Shown piece by piece: positions 36,575 to 48,862 of a stretch of 64,000 nt of DNA (positions are counted from its first letter, which is position 1; every line of letters starts with the position of its first letter). This stretch comes from Calocera cornea HHB12733 (Eukaryota > Basidiomycota > Dacrymycetes > Dacrymycetales > Dacrymycetaceae). The notes under the pieces are model-generated. The model searched no databases and had not been told where the DNA came from. It worked only from the letters and a program-made list of their open reading frames with translations. Made by a program: the position numbers and the translations under genes. The DNA is taken from contig KV423978.1 in NCBI GenBank assembly GCA_001632435.1, positions 1-64,000 on the forward strand, written 5' to 3'.

Positions 36575-39229
36575 CTAAGACCTTCTTATTAGCCTTGATC
36601 TGCGCCAACATCTCAGCATCATGATTAACACAAGCTCTACACTACGGACCTTGGTTCGATTATAGCCGCACACTTGAAGGCCCTCAAGTGTGGTGGCCCG
36701 AGAAAGTGCAACATATGCTTGCCCTAGAGATTGTGAGCGGCGCAACAGAAACCTGTCTCCAACAATACACACCCTTCTCAAATATGTCTGACAGTATGAC
36801 CTTCACGCGCGGAAGTGTTTGTCCCTGAAGCTTGTGTGCAGTGAAAGCAAAGCCCCCTTGAAGGGGGAGCTGGGGTGACGTGTCAGTCCTGGGACATCGA
36901 AGAAACTGTTCGACATGCCTGATGACGATAACCCACCAGCTTGTAGTTCTTGACGATATTCCAGTCTTGAGGCAGTACCAAAATAGTCCGCTCATTCCAA
37001 CCGGCAAACTTCGGAAACCTGACAACGGGATAGGAACAGGATTCCTCATCCAATGCCTCGACTATTGTAGAATCGTCATCCTCTTCCATGTCGTACTCGT
37101 CATCCCACATTCGTCCCTTGTTGTTCCACTCGGTCTCGGTCATGAAGCCCACAATCTCTCCAAGACGACCGTTGACAAGGTCAGGCTCTCTGAACATGTT
37201 GCGAAGTAGCATAACAGGTGCCCCGGCCTTGAATCGGAGAATGATCGCTGCCATAAGCTTCGAGAAGTCCCATTGTAGGCGCTTTCGTTTGGCCTTCGAG
37301 TCGTCGATAACGTAATCAACTGCCGCGTACATGTGTTCCGTCCCTCTCAGTTCGCGGATCCTTTTTAGATTGGCAAGGCAGACGGGTGAGCGCTTGGCGT
37401 GGCTAGAACAACTGTTAGCGGTTGGTCAGAACATGATCCATCACAGCTGCTCACACTTCTACCGGAGGGATTGTGCCAGACTCGACAAGAGGCCGCCCCA
37501 AGGATCTCAGAAGTGCATCGGACCGATCGGATATAGTGCCTAGTCGAGCTTCCGCTAGCATTGACAAATACTCTGACCAAGGTAGTATATCAGTTCACAG
37601 GTCGGAGATGTAGCTGTTATAAGCGCACCTTCCTGTTTCTGTCGGTATACTCGGGTCAAAGTATACTCGTGCGTTACAGCCCTCCATGCATCCGCTTCAA
37701 AAGCATACTTGACGAAGTAATCTTCATTGTCGACCGGTGGGAGCTGGAAGAAGTCGCCGCAAAGTACGAGCTATCAAGTGTGATCAAGACGACGTCATTA
37801 TGTGTCACTCCCACCTACCTGGATGCCTCCGAAAGGCTTGTTGTTGCCCCGGAGCCTCTTCGCAAGAGCAGAAAGTTCGTCAAAATACGCTCCTTCGACC
37901 ATGGAAACTGCCAGAAGCGTCAGATGATGTTGACCGCATGGTCCCATGCAGCATATCTACCCTCATCCATAACCATGACTTTGACCTCGAGCCAACGTTT
38001 CTTCGCTTCCGAGTCCCACCATATATGATTGACCTTCTGCTGAAAAGAGGATTCATACCCCGATAAGCCTGTCCAGCGATGGACGGTGCACCCGTGTATA
38101 TGAAATGCAGCAATGCCGGTTGGTGCAAGAATCGCGACTGCATGTGGCTGATTTGCATACACTTTCTCTTGCAATGTTTTGATTATATGGCGTAGTAGGA
38201 GCGATTTTCCGCACCCTGAGGAGAGCAATAATGTCGTCAGACTGACGTCTCTCCCAACTCTGATAACGTACCTGCTGGCCCTGTAAAGAACACATTCTCC
38301 CCTCTCATCACGAGATCGTATATGAACATCTGGTCTCGATCGAAAGTAACCGTGCTCGTATCAGGTAACTCTTCACAAGGCCAGTACTGTCCACGAACAC
38401 CTGCGGGTGCGGTGATGGTTGGGGGCGCCACGGGCCCCGGCGCGTGCTGCTCGTTCCTCCTTGAAGAAAGCGGCGCCCGTCGGGTATCGCTGGTCGTCGG
38501 GGAACGTTCTCGGATGTGGCTTTCCGGGGGAGCCTTCGTCCGGGCCAATTCCGCTACAGCTTGGCTCGTCGGGTCATGGCCATCGGATGGAGCAGAACGA
38601 GGTCCACGTTTCGATTCGCAAGACACAGATGAAGCGCTAGGCTGCGTTGGGGTTGAACTTCGCCTCGCGTCGGTCGATATATTAATCGCATTCGCATCAT
38701 CAGATTGAGGAGGGAAGGCAGCATCTGCGGTGGGGTGGATGATGCGTATCCTTGTTTGAGATGCGAACCTCACTTTGCGCGTGTTTTGATGGCTTGACCC
38801 GACAGAGGCAGACCTTAGACATCTTGATTGGGCCGGCGTACTTCCAGCACCTACCGACTCTGGGCGATCGGCAGGAAGACCGCTGTGTGGTGCGCTGGGC
38901 AGCTCCAGTAGCGAGCTCTCGGGCCTCGTTGGGCTCTCGCACCTCGCCGGGCTCTCGCGTCTCAGCGGCGCCGGAGCCATCGATGAGCTTGCGGCTGTCT
39001 CCCCGCCGGCCTGTAGCGCCCCTGGACCTGGTACGGCCAATGTACCTTCATCGAGGTGGGGAGTAATGCCCGCGGCTATCGTATGTTTGCGATTGTTTCC
39101 TGACGGTAGTTGCCATGGACGCTCGGTTGAAGCTCTAAGCCTCGACAAGATCCTATCTTCGCGAGTTCGTACCCGGAAGTCACATCGCCGGGGTGCATCT
39201 ACGGAGACTGAATCGTTGTAGATGATCAT
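36575..39229 (-). CDS. PIF1-family DNA helicase
   Basis: 5'-3' DNA helicase of superfamily 1B. Exons: 38272-39229, 37961-38215, 37819-37907, 37629-37770, 37455-37572, 36919-37411, 36773-36869, 36575-36723; 766 residues in frame. Helicase motifs occur in order: I FFTGPAGCGKSLLLRHI, Ia ILAPTGIAAFHI, II DEVSMVEG, III VLCGDFFQLPPV, V/VI FAFTAHKLQGQTL and AYVALSRATTLEGLQV. The N-terminal 300 residues are Ser/Pro-rich and unconserved. The intron at 36870-36918 has a GC donor (CAG/GCATGT). No Helitron Rep or terminal structure is seen, so this is a stand-alone helicase. The last residues are uncertain: a downstream exon ending at 36515 fits the family's usual end (KVNHDAEML-like). Divergent from the 1,205-residue orphan. 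Confidence 0.88.
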
Positions 39230-39461
39230 TCAGAGATGCGGATCGTCGTCAATCCATGAGCAGAGTGAGAGCTGCTAGTAGTGCCAATGATGCGAGATAT
39301 ACTTCCGTCGCTCCAGATCTACTTCCGTGGCGCGCGATGGCCCTTTTGAGCGCTTATACGCCAGCCAGTGATTCGCTCAAGTTGTATCTCGCACCTCGAA
39401 TGAGCCGCTTTCTAATCCATCTTGATGTATCGTCCCTGTGAACAGCAACCACTCTACGGGA
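39230..39461. promoter_or_regulatory. Divergent promoter, PIF1 / orphan
   Basis: 232 bp between divergent ATGs; no clear TATA box on either strand. Confidence 0.4.
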
Positions 39462-42400
39462 ATGGCGACGAGGAGGAGCGCAATCGACGCGCATATACGA
39501 ACTAAGCGGAGCCCGCCGACGGTTGCAAACGCAGAGTCCGTGCGAGCCGCCGTGGCTGCCCACGTCCCGTCATACATTGACGATGTCATATTGGCGTGGG
39601 AAGTTCATGAGAATCGGCTGGAGGATCAAGTGGACAACTGGGAGCGGATGAGGAAGAAAGTTCGCCATTGGTCGTCCAAGCTCGTGCGCCAGACTAGCCT
39701 CTCACAGATCGACTCTATGCTGACAATCGTGCTAGAACCCCATCATTCGCTTCTTAGCTCGCATCGGAGCTGAAGACTCCTACTCTGATTCTCTCTCTCG
39801 CAAAATCAAAACTGTATTGACCTGCGAAGATAGTCTGCGGAAGTTCGAGAACGGATGGGCTGTCAGCGCGCTTCAAGTCAACGACCTCCCGCGATGGTTG
39901 TTGTTCGGGGGACGGGCGAGGACCGATCTGGCTCAGAATAGGCCATACGGCCCCGCGTCTATTCTGGATCAAGAAGGAAAACTGAGCTTATGGACAATGG
40001 CCAGTCTCGGTAAAGAACAAGCGCGGATCCCACCGCACGAGATCCTGCGGATTCTATGGGGTCAACTTGCCGTGTCGAATCTCCGAGAGACTGGCCGCCC
40101 ACCTGCGCTAGACGTGGGGAATACCGAGGTGATACGTGAATGGATGGAGATTATAATGAGGATATGGGTGAGTAACTTGACCTTGGCGGTACTGATCTGA
40201 CATTGTGTAGACTTGTACTATACGCACCGGAGAAGACCTCCACTTAGGCCCTTGGCCGGCAGACTTACAGATCCAATACATAGAACACGCTCAATTCATG
40301 AAAGAATTCATGGCCCTTGCCGCACTGTCATCCGAAGGCACTTTGCTGAGTCCAGGGATCAGCCCGCCAGCTTTCCGGTCGTACCTCCTGGGACGAATCC
40401 CTTGGATATGTACTTTATCGCCAAAGCCGCTCGGGCAGTCTTCGGAAGACAAGATGTGGTTTGAGGGCGACGACGAGGACTATATGCACGATCGGACGAT
40501 GTATTGCATCACAGTACTCGAACTCGACTTCGCTCCGGAGATTATTCGATTAACACCTCTCGAGGAGCGCTGGGTTGCCGGAGGATCCCAGACAAGCGCA
40601 GAGCTCTATATGCATTGGACTGCCGATTGTGTGGTAGGTGGGGAGCATGCCAAGATGGAAATGGAGCCAACTGATGTCGTGGTTCATGTATAGAATGCAT
40701 TTCTCCTCCAATGCAAGATTGTGGGAGTAGAACCGTCGGTCAAGATCTGCAACGTCCTCAAGACGTTATTATCATTCCTAAATGAACTAGCAACACACTA
40801 TCCAGACCTGAAGGTGCCGATCGTCGTTCAACTCCTACCGATATCCAAGATCGCAGAGGCGGATTGGATGCGCTGCAGGAGCTGGGAGGCCTTCGGATGC
40901 CATGGGCCGGAGGAACCAATAAATGTAATGGAGTGGGAGCAAGCGACGGAGTATTGCTTGACGCCATACAAATGGGCAGATAAGATGGGCTGGCTTCGAC
41001 GGGTTTGCTTTATCATTGTAAGCAATAGCTATTCCTACAGTCTCCGTTTCTCATATGTTGCAGGGGGTGATATACACCCTACACCATACGGAAACGTTGG
41101 AAGCCGCAGGACACGACTTCAACCGCAAGCTGATGCATATGCTCAACTTGGCACAAATATACGTTACGAGGCAGCGGCCTGCCCAGTCCCACATACTGCC
41201 CGACACTACCATTGTTCCCAAATTCATCCGGCAGGCACATAAGTCAACCTTTCGTTACTCGTCTCTCGAGCAGCGGCATGCAGCACAGAAGCACGTAACA
41301 GGGCTCCGGGACCGGCTGCACCAGTGGACTTCTCCGGAAGTTGCTGCCCAAGGCTCTTCAAAAGCGAAGTATGGGCATGGTCAGGATCAGCATACGAGAG
41401 CAGACCCGATATCGTCGTCCGCTCACGCGCAGTCGCGTGAGGACCAGCGCAACCATTGGGGCACAAGTGCCGGGCAGGAGCGACACCGATCACCTGCAGT
41501 ACTGGATGGTGATGAAGCCGAAGGGAATCGGCCCAGCCAACGATCGCGACAGGAGGCCTCACACGACGACATCGCTGACGCCGGCTGTGGTTCGACACAT
41601 TCTGAGGAACCGACCCTTACGGACGCGGTTCACGTCATCGTCACACCCACCAGGCAGAAGCGCAAGCGGCCACCTTCGATACTGGACGGGGTTGATTTGG
41701 ATGAAGGCGAGGATGACCGCCCCCGCCAACGATCACGACAGGACGGATCAGCAAACGACCTTGCTGACGCCGGCGGTGGATGGTCACACACTGAGGAACC
41801 GACCATTGCGGAGGAGATCCACGTCATCGTCACACCCACCAGGCAGAAGCGCAAGCGGCCACCTGCGTTACTGGACGGGGTTGATTTGGATGAAGGCGAG
41901 GATGACCGCCCCCGCCAACGATCGCGACAGGACGGATCAACGAACGACCTTGCTGACGCCGGCGGTGGATGGTCACACACTGAGGAACCGACCGTTGCGG
42001 AGGAGATCCACGTCATCGTCACACCCACCAGGCAGAAGCGCAAGCGGCCACCTGCGATACTGGACGGGGTTGATTTGCATGAAGGGGAGGATGACCGACC
42101 CCGCCAACGATCACGGCAGGACGAGACGCTTCACCACAACCTGCTATACGATACAGAAGTCCCCAGAGAGAATTCGTCGGACGTCCTAGAGAAGGCACTA
42201 GATGGCTGTACATTGCGCCGAAGGAGAGAGAGACGGAGTCGCCGCAGACTCACAGCCGGCGACCCTTTACCAGGCGAATTGGATTGGGACGAACAATCTG
42301 GACAATACGTGCCCGCGCGGATAGTGACGCAGAACAGTAGACAGCAATCGGCGGCTGGGGTAAATGGCGAAGAGGATAACACGAGCTCTTTGAAAGCCTT

Positions 42401-43390
42401 GCCTCGATACAGAGGCGAACGTCGCTTGACTTCATCATCGAGTACTGGACGAAATCGAACTGTGACTGGGTTGACAGAGGAAGTTCAACTTGACTTCACG
42501 ATGGATGACGATTCAAGCCCGGTCTCTGCCTCCCTCAACGTTGGAGCCACATCCTCAAGGGCGTCAAGGCAACGCGGCGTCGAAAGTGAAGAGGCGGAAG
42601 CCGTGGGATCCGCGAACTCAAGCACCGCGTCGCCGCCTCTGATACCGGTGCTCCAGCATCCGATACGATGTCTGTGCGAAGAGTACTATTCTCGGGGTTC
42701 ATTCCGAGAACCTGCTTGGCCCGTGCTTCCCATTGTGGAGCACAAGCAGAAGATTAATGGCGAACCGATTGTTAAATATACCGAAGACAACCGCCAAGAA
42801 GCTCATAACGACATCAAGCCTGAATTCATCGAGTACGATAAGCTGACGGCTGAAGCCATTCGAGAAAAGGGCTTTGTCTCAAGCGCGTGGCCAGAGGAAT
42901 GCACGCTGATGGTGAGTTCCATTTAATTCGCATGATCACACGGAGCTGGATTAACTGTGGGTGGGCATATAGTTTCGCCATGGTCCCTTTCGTTGTCAAA
43001 ATTGCCAAGGATCGGAAAATCCTGAAAGCAAAAGTAAAGGAGGGAGAAAGAAACAGAAACCATCGGAAGACTTCGACCTTGAAGAGTTTATTGAATGGTG
43101 CTATTGCGTCGAGATTTGTATCCAACTCTGGACAGGCAAGTGCCTTGTGTGCTCTTCAAGGCGCCGTCCATGCCGCTGGTGCAAACCCTGGATGAAGGAT
43201 AGTAAGTCGATCTGATATTGTGGCTGTAACGACGTTGACCAATGAATCAGTACCATATCAAGTGTATTCTGAGCCAAGCGATATCTACCGATCCGGCAGA
43301 ATTCCCTCCTTGAATGAAGTATGGCTACGGTTGAAGGCGCTGCTGGGATGGACCAAACAACGACCAATGATGAAAGGTGAGAAGCAGTAG
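39462..43390 (+). CDS. Large orphan protein, 63-residue repeats and Cys-rich tail
   Basis: Seven exons: 39462-39683, 39736-40167, 40211-40633, 40694-41017, 41064-42911, 42973-43201, 43251-43390; 1,205 residues, in frame throughout. The first 600 residues are globular-looking with no recognised domain. Residues about 725-890 hold tandem copies of a 63-residue unit, each with a basic TRQKRKRPP patch (nuclear-signal-like) and acidic DLDEGEDDRPR. The C-terminus has CxxC-type pairs (CQNC, CYC, CLVC, CRWC) that could form a zinc module. It is probably nuclear (inference). The first intron uses a GTGCGC donor and is chosen because only then does the frame continue. It sits head to head with the PIF1 gene. 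Confidence 0.7.
41631..42120 (+). repeat. 189-bp in-frame tandem repeat
   Basis: Units begin at 41631, 41820 and 42009, exactly 189 bp apart. Two full copies and a partial third are nearly identical; a diverged half-copy precedes them from about 41490. Near-identity at silent sites suggests recent expansion or gene conversion. Copy number may vary between strains. Confidence 0.92.
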
Positions 43391-44513
43391 GCGACAAGAG
43401 GAGGCTAAGGAAGGAGGACAGCGCTCCTGATGACGATGATGAAGAGGCGGGGATGATACAGCGTCAAGAGTAGGTAGAAGGAGACAGCAGGATAACCAAC
43501 TTTAAACTTAGCAAATAATTTAAGTTATATTGACTACAGTACGCTTCTTTGGGTGGTGACTGACGAGATCATGACTTGGACGACGTGTCACATGCTACGG
43601 AAGCAAAATGGGAGGGCGATAAGGAGGCTGACTGGGCGCTGCGGGATGGTTTCAGCACCTATTCCAAACCACCGTACCCTCGAGGATACAATATGAACAC
43701 GACAGGAAATATCGCTGTAGAACTGGAACCTAGCATGGAGAGTGGGCTAAGCGGGCAGAGAGACGCTGAGCAATCAGTGGGTTCATCGTGTTATTGGGTG
43801 TCTGAAGTCCGACTGATCGATGTTAAGATCGCGGATGGCCGTCTAAGGGCAGATAGAGGCGCTGAGCTATGGGTGAGTTCATCGTACTTCTGGTGTCTGA
43901 AATGCGACTGATGGATGAGAAGAGTCCGGGAGGCCAAGGTGCAGCGGACACGTTGCACGAGAAGACGAAGCTGGAAGGGGCCGAGTCCTGCACAACGGAT
44001 GGACACGAAGGCGAGACGGCACGAGACATTGCCCAAGTGCACGGACGACTGTTGGCGCTCAGCGTGTGGAAGATGGGCGACGTCACAACGACATGCTGGA
44101 GAGAGTTCTGCTCGTTGATGATGTCGGCAGCCGGTGGAACCGAGGACAGTGAGGCTGGCAGCGGGGGGATTGGTGAGAGGGTATGTGGAGGCACAGCACC
44201 GGGCGGGAATGAGGAAGGCCAGGCTTTTCGAACAGCCGCGCAACGACACGCTGTGGACGTATTCGCTGCCACCGTGAATGTCTGCGTGAGACTGTCTGTG
44301 GGTTTGAGGGAGGGCATCTCGGTCATGATGGGTAAACAGGCAAGGAGGGAGTGCTAAAGCTGCCGCAGCCTGGGCGACGAGTACCTTCCGGTTTTATCCC
44401 TTTCTTCTGGAACAAACACTGTAAAGGAAATGCCCGTATCTCCAATGTACCACACGATGATCAGGATGTTGAGTCCGAACATGGGGTCGCGTGCGGCGTG
44501 AGCCATGCTCGGA

Positions 44514-45180
44514 TGTTGGTATGTTGGTATCTAGGTANNNNNNNNNNNNNNNNNNNNNNNNNNNNNNNNNNNNNNNNNNNNNNNNNNNNNNNNNNNNNNN
44601 NNNNNNNNNNNNNNNNNNNNNNNNNNNNNNNNNNNNNNNNNNNNNNNNNNNNNNNNNNNNNNNNNNNNNNNNNNNNNNNNNNNNNNNNNNNNNNNNNNNN
44701 NNNNNNNNNNNNNNNNNNNNNNNNNNNNNNNNNNNNNNNNNNNNNNNNNNNNNNNNNNNNNNNNNNNNNNNNNNNNNNNNNNNNNNNNNNNNNNNNTATG
44801 TTGGTATGTTGGTATCTAGGTATCTTGGTATGCTGTCGCTATCAACGAGCAATGCGGTTGGGTGACGGTATCTTGGTATATTGGGACCACTGTCCGCACA
44901 TGCCATAACGTGCGGCGTGAGCCCTGCTGTTATGTTGGTATGTTGGTATGTTGGTATGTTGATATCTTGATATCGTGTCGGCGTCAACCAGCAATGAGGT
45001 TGGGTCACGGTATCTTGGTATATTGGGACCACTGTCCGCACATGCCATAACGTGCGGCGTGAGCCCTTCTCTTGTGTTGGTATGTTCGTATCTAGGTATC
45101 TTGGTATGCTGTCGCTATCAACGAGCAATGCGGTTGGGTAATGGGATCTTGGTATCTTGGTACCACCGTCACGTCGGCAA
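44514..45180 (+). repeat. 8-bp minisatellite with ~140-bp higher-order unit, locus 2
   Basis: Octamers GTTGGTAT/CTTGGTAT alternate with a longer spacer containing CAACGAGCAATGCGGTTGGG and CACTGTCCGCACATGCC. The spacer recurs at a spacing of about 140 bp (TTGGGACC at 44881 and 45023). About three units are visible and more are probably hidden in the 44538-44796 gap. The octamers and the GAGCAATG word match the locus at 29800-30105. Confidence 0.9.
44538..44796. other. Assembly gap of 259 N inside a satellite
   Basis: The run of N lies within the 8-bp minisatellite; both flanks carry GTTGGTAT units. Its non-round length suggests an estimated gap. Satellite copy number here is unknown. Confidence 0.95.
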
Positions 45181-45357
45181 GCGGCAACATCCCTGTTTGG
45201 TTGTGAAGAGATAATGGGAAAGTTGCTGATGTATATTTGCAAGAACTTTTCTGATTAGGTATAGTAAGAAAGGAAGATCTTCGAAGCAAGACACTAATGA
45301 TAATCCTTTCTGTGTAACTTAACTGACTTCCTCTGGAGCCGGCGGAATGAGATGATG

Positions 45358-47993
45358 TTAAGCACCCTGGGACACTATGGACTTGTTGGTGGAATGCTGA
45401 TCTAGGTCTTGAACTGGGTGGTCCTGTGGCTGATTTTGCAGAACGATGAATGGTGATTGTTGGAGGTGATCGCTTTCAGTGGCAGCCGGTTGCTGCGGGA
45501 GCATGGTGAGCCCAAGCGCCAGGCAATACTTTTGGCAGACGTGTTGAGCAGCAAACGAAGAGAATGCGTTGGCAGCATTCCCACCTCCGAATAGCACACC
45601 TTCGACGTCACTGATAGATGATCAGGCAATGGACACACTAGTCTGGAAGAGATACATACGGGTTGGTCATGATCTGGGGGTCGGTTAAAAGTCCGGCCGC
45701 TCCTGTAAGGAATTTCAGTATTCTATGTTGCTCAGGCACTTGGTTGGAATTACCTTGATAGTCACTGACGTACACAAGTCCATTGGTCTTTTGGAACTGA
45801 GCATGTTGAGTGAAAGATAAGAATTCAGAAATGTCACCTTCGGCCCCAAGAAGACATCGCGGGGAGGGACTGGAGTTATGGATGTATTTCACGAAATGAG
45901 CTGGTGCTTCCGCGGTTCCAATGCGCTCTTCGATAAGGTAAGTCTGGTGCTGTCGGGATGGCTTGCTCTTCTCTTTCGATGGCTGCGCCTGGGTGACTCG
46001 AAACAGCCCAGACTTAACGAATCTGACCGTGGGTATCGGAAGGAGGCCTGCGAGTTGATTGGGTGTTGCAGATGCCTTGAAATCATCAATCAGCGAGTAG
46101 GCGAGGCTGAGCAGTGCTTGTCCCCATATCAAGTTTGTAAGTTCCCCAGCAAGTTCCTGCTCTTCCTTGGCTTTGCCAACGCGCACACCTTTTGCAGGAT
46201 CACCAGTGCGCCACCGCTTCACGGCTACCTCGGTAGCGACGTTAACCCCAAATGGAAGAACGCCATCGTCATATACACGGTGCGGGAGCTGATACAGAAC
46301 CATGGATCCGGGATGAGCTGACTTGAATGTGCCTTCTTGTCCGAGCATGGATTCCAGACGCTCATCGACACGTAGCTCGGCCATACAGCCGTATTGCAAC
46401 CAATCAACCTCGATTCTGAATTGTTGTTTGACGAGGGAGGAGAACCCAATTGTAGGAGCAGGAAGGAAGAGACCCATCTCACGGTATCGTCCTGTAGTAA
46501 GGCTTAATATCTTCAGGGTCCTGGACAAAGCGATCAGACGAACCTGCTGGCATCTTCGGATCGCTCATGGCTGCGGCACTGGACTGGAGGGCGATACGTA
46601 TTTCGGTTTCACTCGGGTCAGAAGGAGTATGGTGGGAAGCCGTGGTGGCGGTCCAAGTTCGGCTGGTACGCTTAGGAGGTGGAGAGAAGCCGGATGGAGA
46701 CGTCTGATGGCGTCAGCTTAATCTTCTGCTGCTGCCAGCCTTCAGGAAGGGAAAGGACTGACTTGAAAGGACGACGAGCGCTTCCTGGGCGATAGACCAC
46801 CGAGAGGGGCCGTGGGGAAAATCGACGAGGTCGTCGTGGGTAGGCCTGAAAGAAGGGCATCCTCGTGGACCTTGAGTAAAGTATTCGTGCAGGGTGTCAA
46901 GGCGTCTGGTGTGATACGGGAGTGTTTCTCCATGTGGAGTTCTACATCGATGTAAATCTCGTGCGACATTACCAGGCGAGCTTCGAAAGTCTTGTTGCGT
47001 TGGAAGACTGGAGCGGATGTTCCTTTCGCCTTGCCCCTGGGTAGAGCAAAGCAGTGCTTGTAAAACAGAGGCTCGTTCGGGGGAAATCGATCGTAGTCCG
47101 TGGTATCTTTACCCCGGAAATGAAAGTCGTCCGACCGGAAAGTGAATCCATGGGTCGCCTCATAGAGAGGTCTCTGCATGAGAGAAAACAACGAAGACTT
47201 GATGTCGCTTGGAGTGCTTCGAGCCGGCATCTCGTGTCTGTCTTCCAAGTTCTACAATCGGATAATATGTAAACACCTACAGCCTGAGGCGAAGCAAGCG
47301 ACAGAACTTACAAGGAAAAGTGTAGAACCTCCCCGACCACGCTCCAGATAATGAATGGCGAATTTGATGAAAATGGTTTCAGGTTCCAGTTGGGCGTAGG
47401 CTTGTCTAGATCTACTCAAAAGATCCTCTTGATAGAAGAGATGATTGGTTGTATAACCACGGGCGGGATGGCGCAGAAGCTCGGTGGTTTGGGGAAGAAC
47501 ATATCTGGGGGAAGGGGCGAGTATGCGGGGCCCGGGGGGAAGAGCACCAATGCTGTGAACGCGAGAGCCCCCGACTGTACACAGTGAGCTTCACGGGACG
47601 GGCAACAGAGTAGTTGGGTTCTTTACCTTGCTTTTTGGCCAGTTGGTTCATGTCTTTGAGCTCCCGGGGGTCAGGCATAGATGTCCCATGGGGGTGTGGC
47701 ATGTGGGGAGTAGACCCAGAGGAGATGGTTGCCGGGGTGACCGAGGCTCGAATAGTGGTACGTCGGTAAGTGGTTCCCGACTTGTTCTGGTAGTAAACAA
47801 AGCATGGGGGGCATGCAACAACGGCATCGGAACCGTTGCTCATCACCTGGTATTCTTGACCTGGAGCGATATAGCCCGATGTCGTAGGAGAGGATAGACA
47901 TCGGCCACCGCGAACACAATACATCGGTCGGTCGGCAACAGCCGTAATTGCAGCTGGGGTCAAGAGAGCTGGCGGGGCCCCGGATGGTAGCAT
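45358..47993 (-). CDS. Alpha-type (atypical) protein kinase
   Basis: Seven exons: 47581-47993, 47312-47504, 46763-47251, 46483-46703, 45754-46415, 45660-45702, 45358-45610; 757 residues. The C-terminal half is an alpha-kinase domain (MHCK/eEF2-kinase class): GTFKSAHPGSMVLYQL, a candidate ATP-binding Lys in VAVKRW, YLIEERI and HFVKYIHN, SDYQGAAGLLTDPQIMTNP, then LFGGGNAANAF (the G-x-G-N loop) and FAAQHVCQKYCLALGL. These are the family's signature blocks, including its structural zinc His/Cys residues. A 51-bp intron at 45703-45753 restores the DYQG-LLTDPQI spacing. The N-terminal 350 residues have paired cysteines (CPPC) and no known domain. Mushrooms carry expanded sets of such kinases. A TATA box lies at 48092-48098. 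Confidence 0.85.
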
Positions 47994-48862
47994 GTTGAGT
48001 TTATTGGGGCGAGAGAGGAGGGAAGGAGAGATAGGAGTAGGATGGAGAGTGCTTAGGCGATGGGGAAGACGAGGAGGTAAGTGTGGGCCTGCTTTATACA
48101 GGACATATAAGATCGACTCGGAGAGGGAGCTCTGGGATGGATGATGAGAATGGGGTGCTTGGTTCGAGTCAAGCCGCTAAGATTGAAGATGGGTGGTGGA
48201 AGTCGAGTCAAGATCAAATTGTGAGAGGTGTGGCACGCCAAAAGATTGGATGAGGTAATGCGACCGAGTCAGATCAAAGAAGACTGGGCGGATGAAGGAC
48301 ACATACGAGTAGGGCGGGCGATGAAGACGGTGTTCATAAGATTGATAAGGCTGATAGATGGACGAGTCACACCCGCCAGATATAAAAGTGGTGAGAATGT
48401 CGCGATCAGTGATGGAGATATGAAGGGTGTAACTATCCGATCGGAATTGGCTGTAACGCCAATTATGGGACACGTCATCCCGTAGTGCAAGGAGAAACCT
48501 TCCTGGTAACGTGATCCGCCTTGTAAGATTTTAAGTGACGTGACCAAACTCGGCTCTTTAACTGGAGCACTAGATCCTTTGTTTGGAGGATGTGTAAGCA
48601 GTACTTTGCCAATGTACAATTGGACGGAGGACCTGACTCGGAAACACGTTGTGATGGCCATCTTTTCGGTGAGCCCCAAATGGAAAGAGCCGAGTCATGT
48701 TCTGGTAGATGGCAAACGTCCAATGAAACTTGTTTGGCAGAGAATACGAGAAGCGCCAAAAATCGGTGTGAAGAGGAGCGACGAGAATGTGGTTATATAT
48801 AGGGAGATGGACGGCCGGCTTCGGAGCACCAAACCCACTTATCGAACAATATTCATACAGGC
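47994..48862. promoter_or_regulatory. Divergent promoter region, alpha-kinase / integrase gene
   Basis: 869 bp between divergent starts. Minus-strand TATAAAG at 48092-48098 is about 100 bp before the kinase ATG. Plus-strand TATATATAG at 48794-48802 is about 60 bp before the integrase-gene ATG. A third TATAAAAG (48381-48388, plus) has no assigned gene. The ORF at 48540-48872 has no family character. Confidence 0.5.

Larger units (their letters stand above)
43391..45357. other. Intergenic, repeat-rich, with assembly gap
   Basis: No supported gene. Around 43770-43920 two blocks of about 45 bp (each with GTTCATCGT and GGTGTCTGAA words) form an imperfect direct repeat about 95 bp apart. The 3' part is the satellite at 44514-45180 with a gap of 259 N (44538-44796). 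Confidence 0.5.

Noticed and set aside
36575..39229. Helitron transposon
   Set aside because: PIF1-type helicases are found in Helitrons, but no Rep nuclease motif, no second large ORF on the same strand and no terminal hairpin plus CTRR end is seen.
44514..45180. CRISPR-like array
   Set aside because: Eukaryotic minisatellite with 8-bp units and conserved spacers; no unique spacers and no cas genes.
44394..45242. 282-codon ORF and its neighbours over the second satellite
   Set aside because: Crosses a gap of N and consists of satellite translation.
48161..48170. GGTTCGAGTC as a tRNA B box
   Set aside because: No matching A box at the right distance and no cloverleaf could be drawn.
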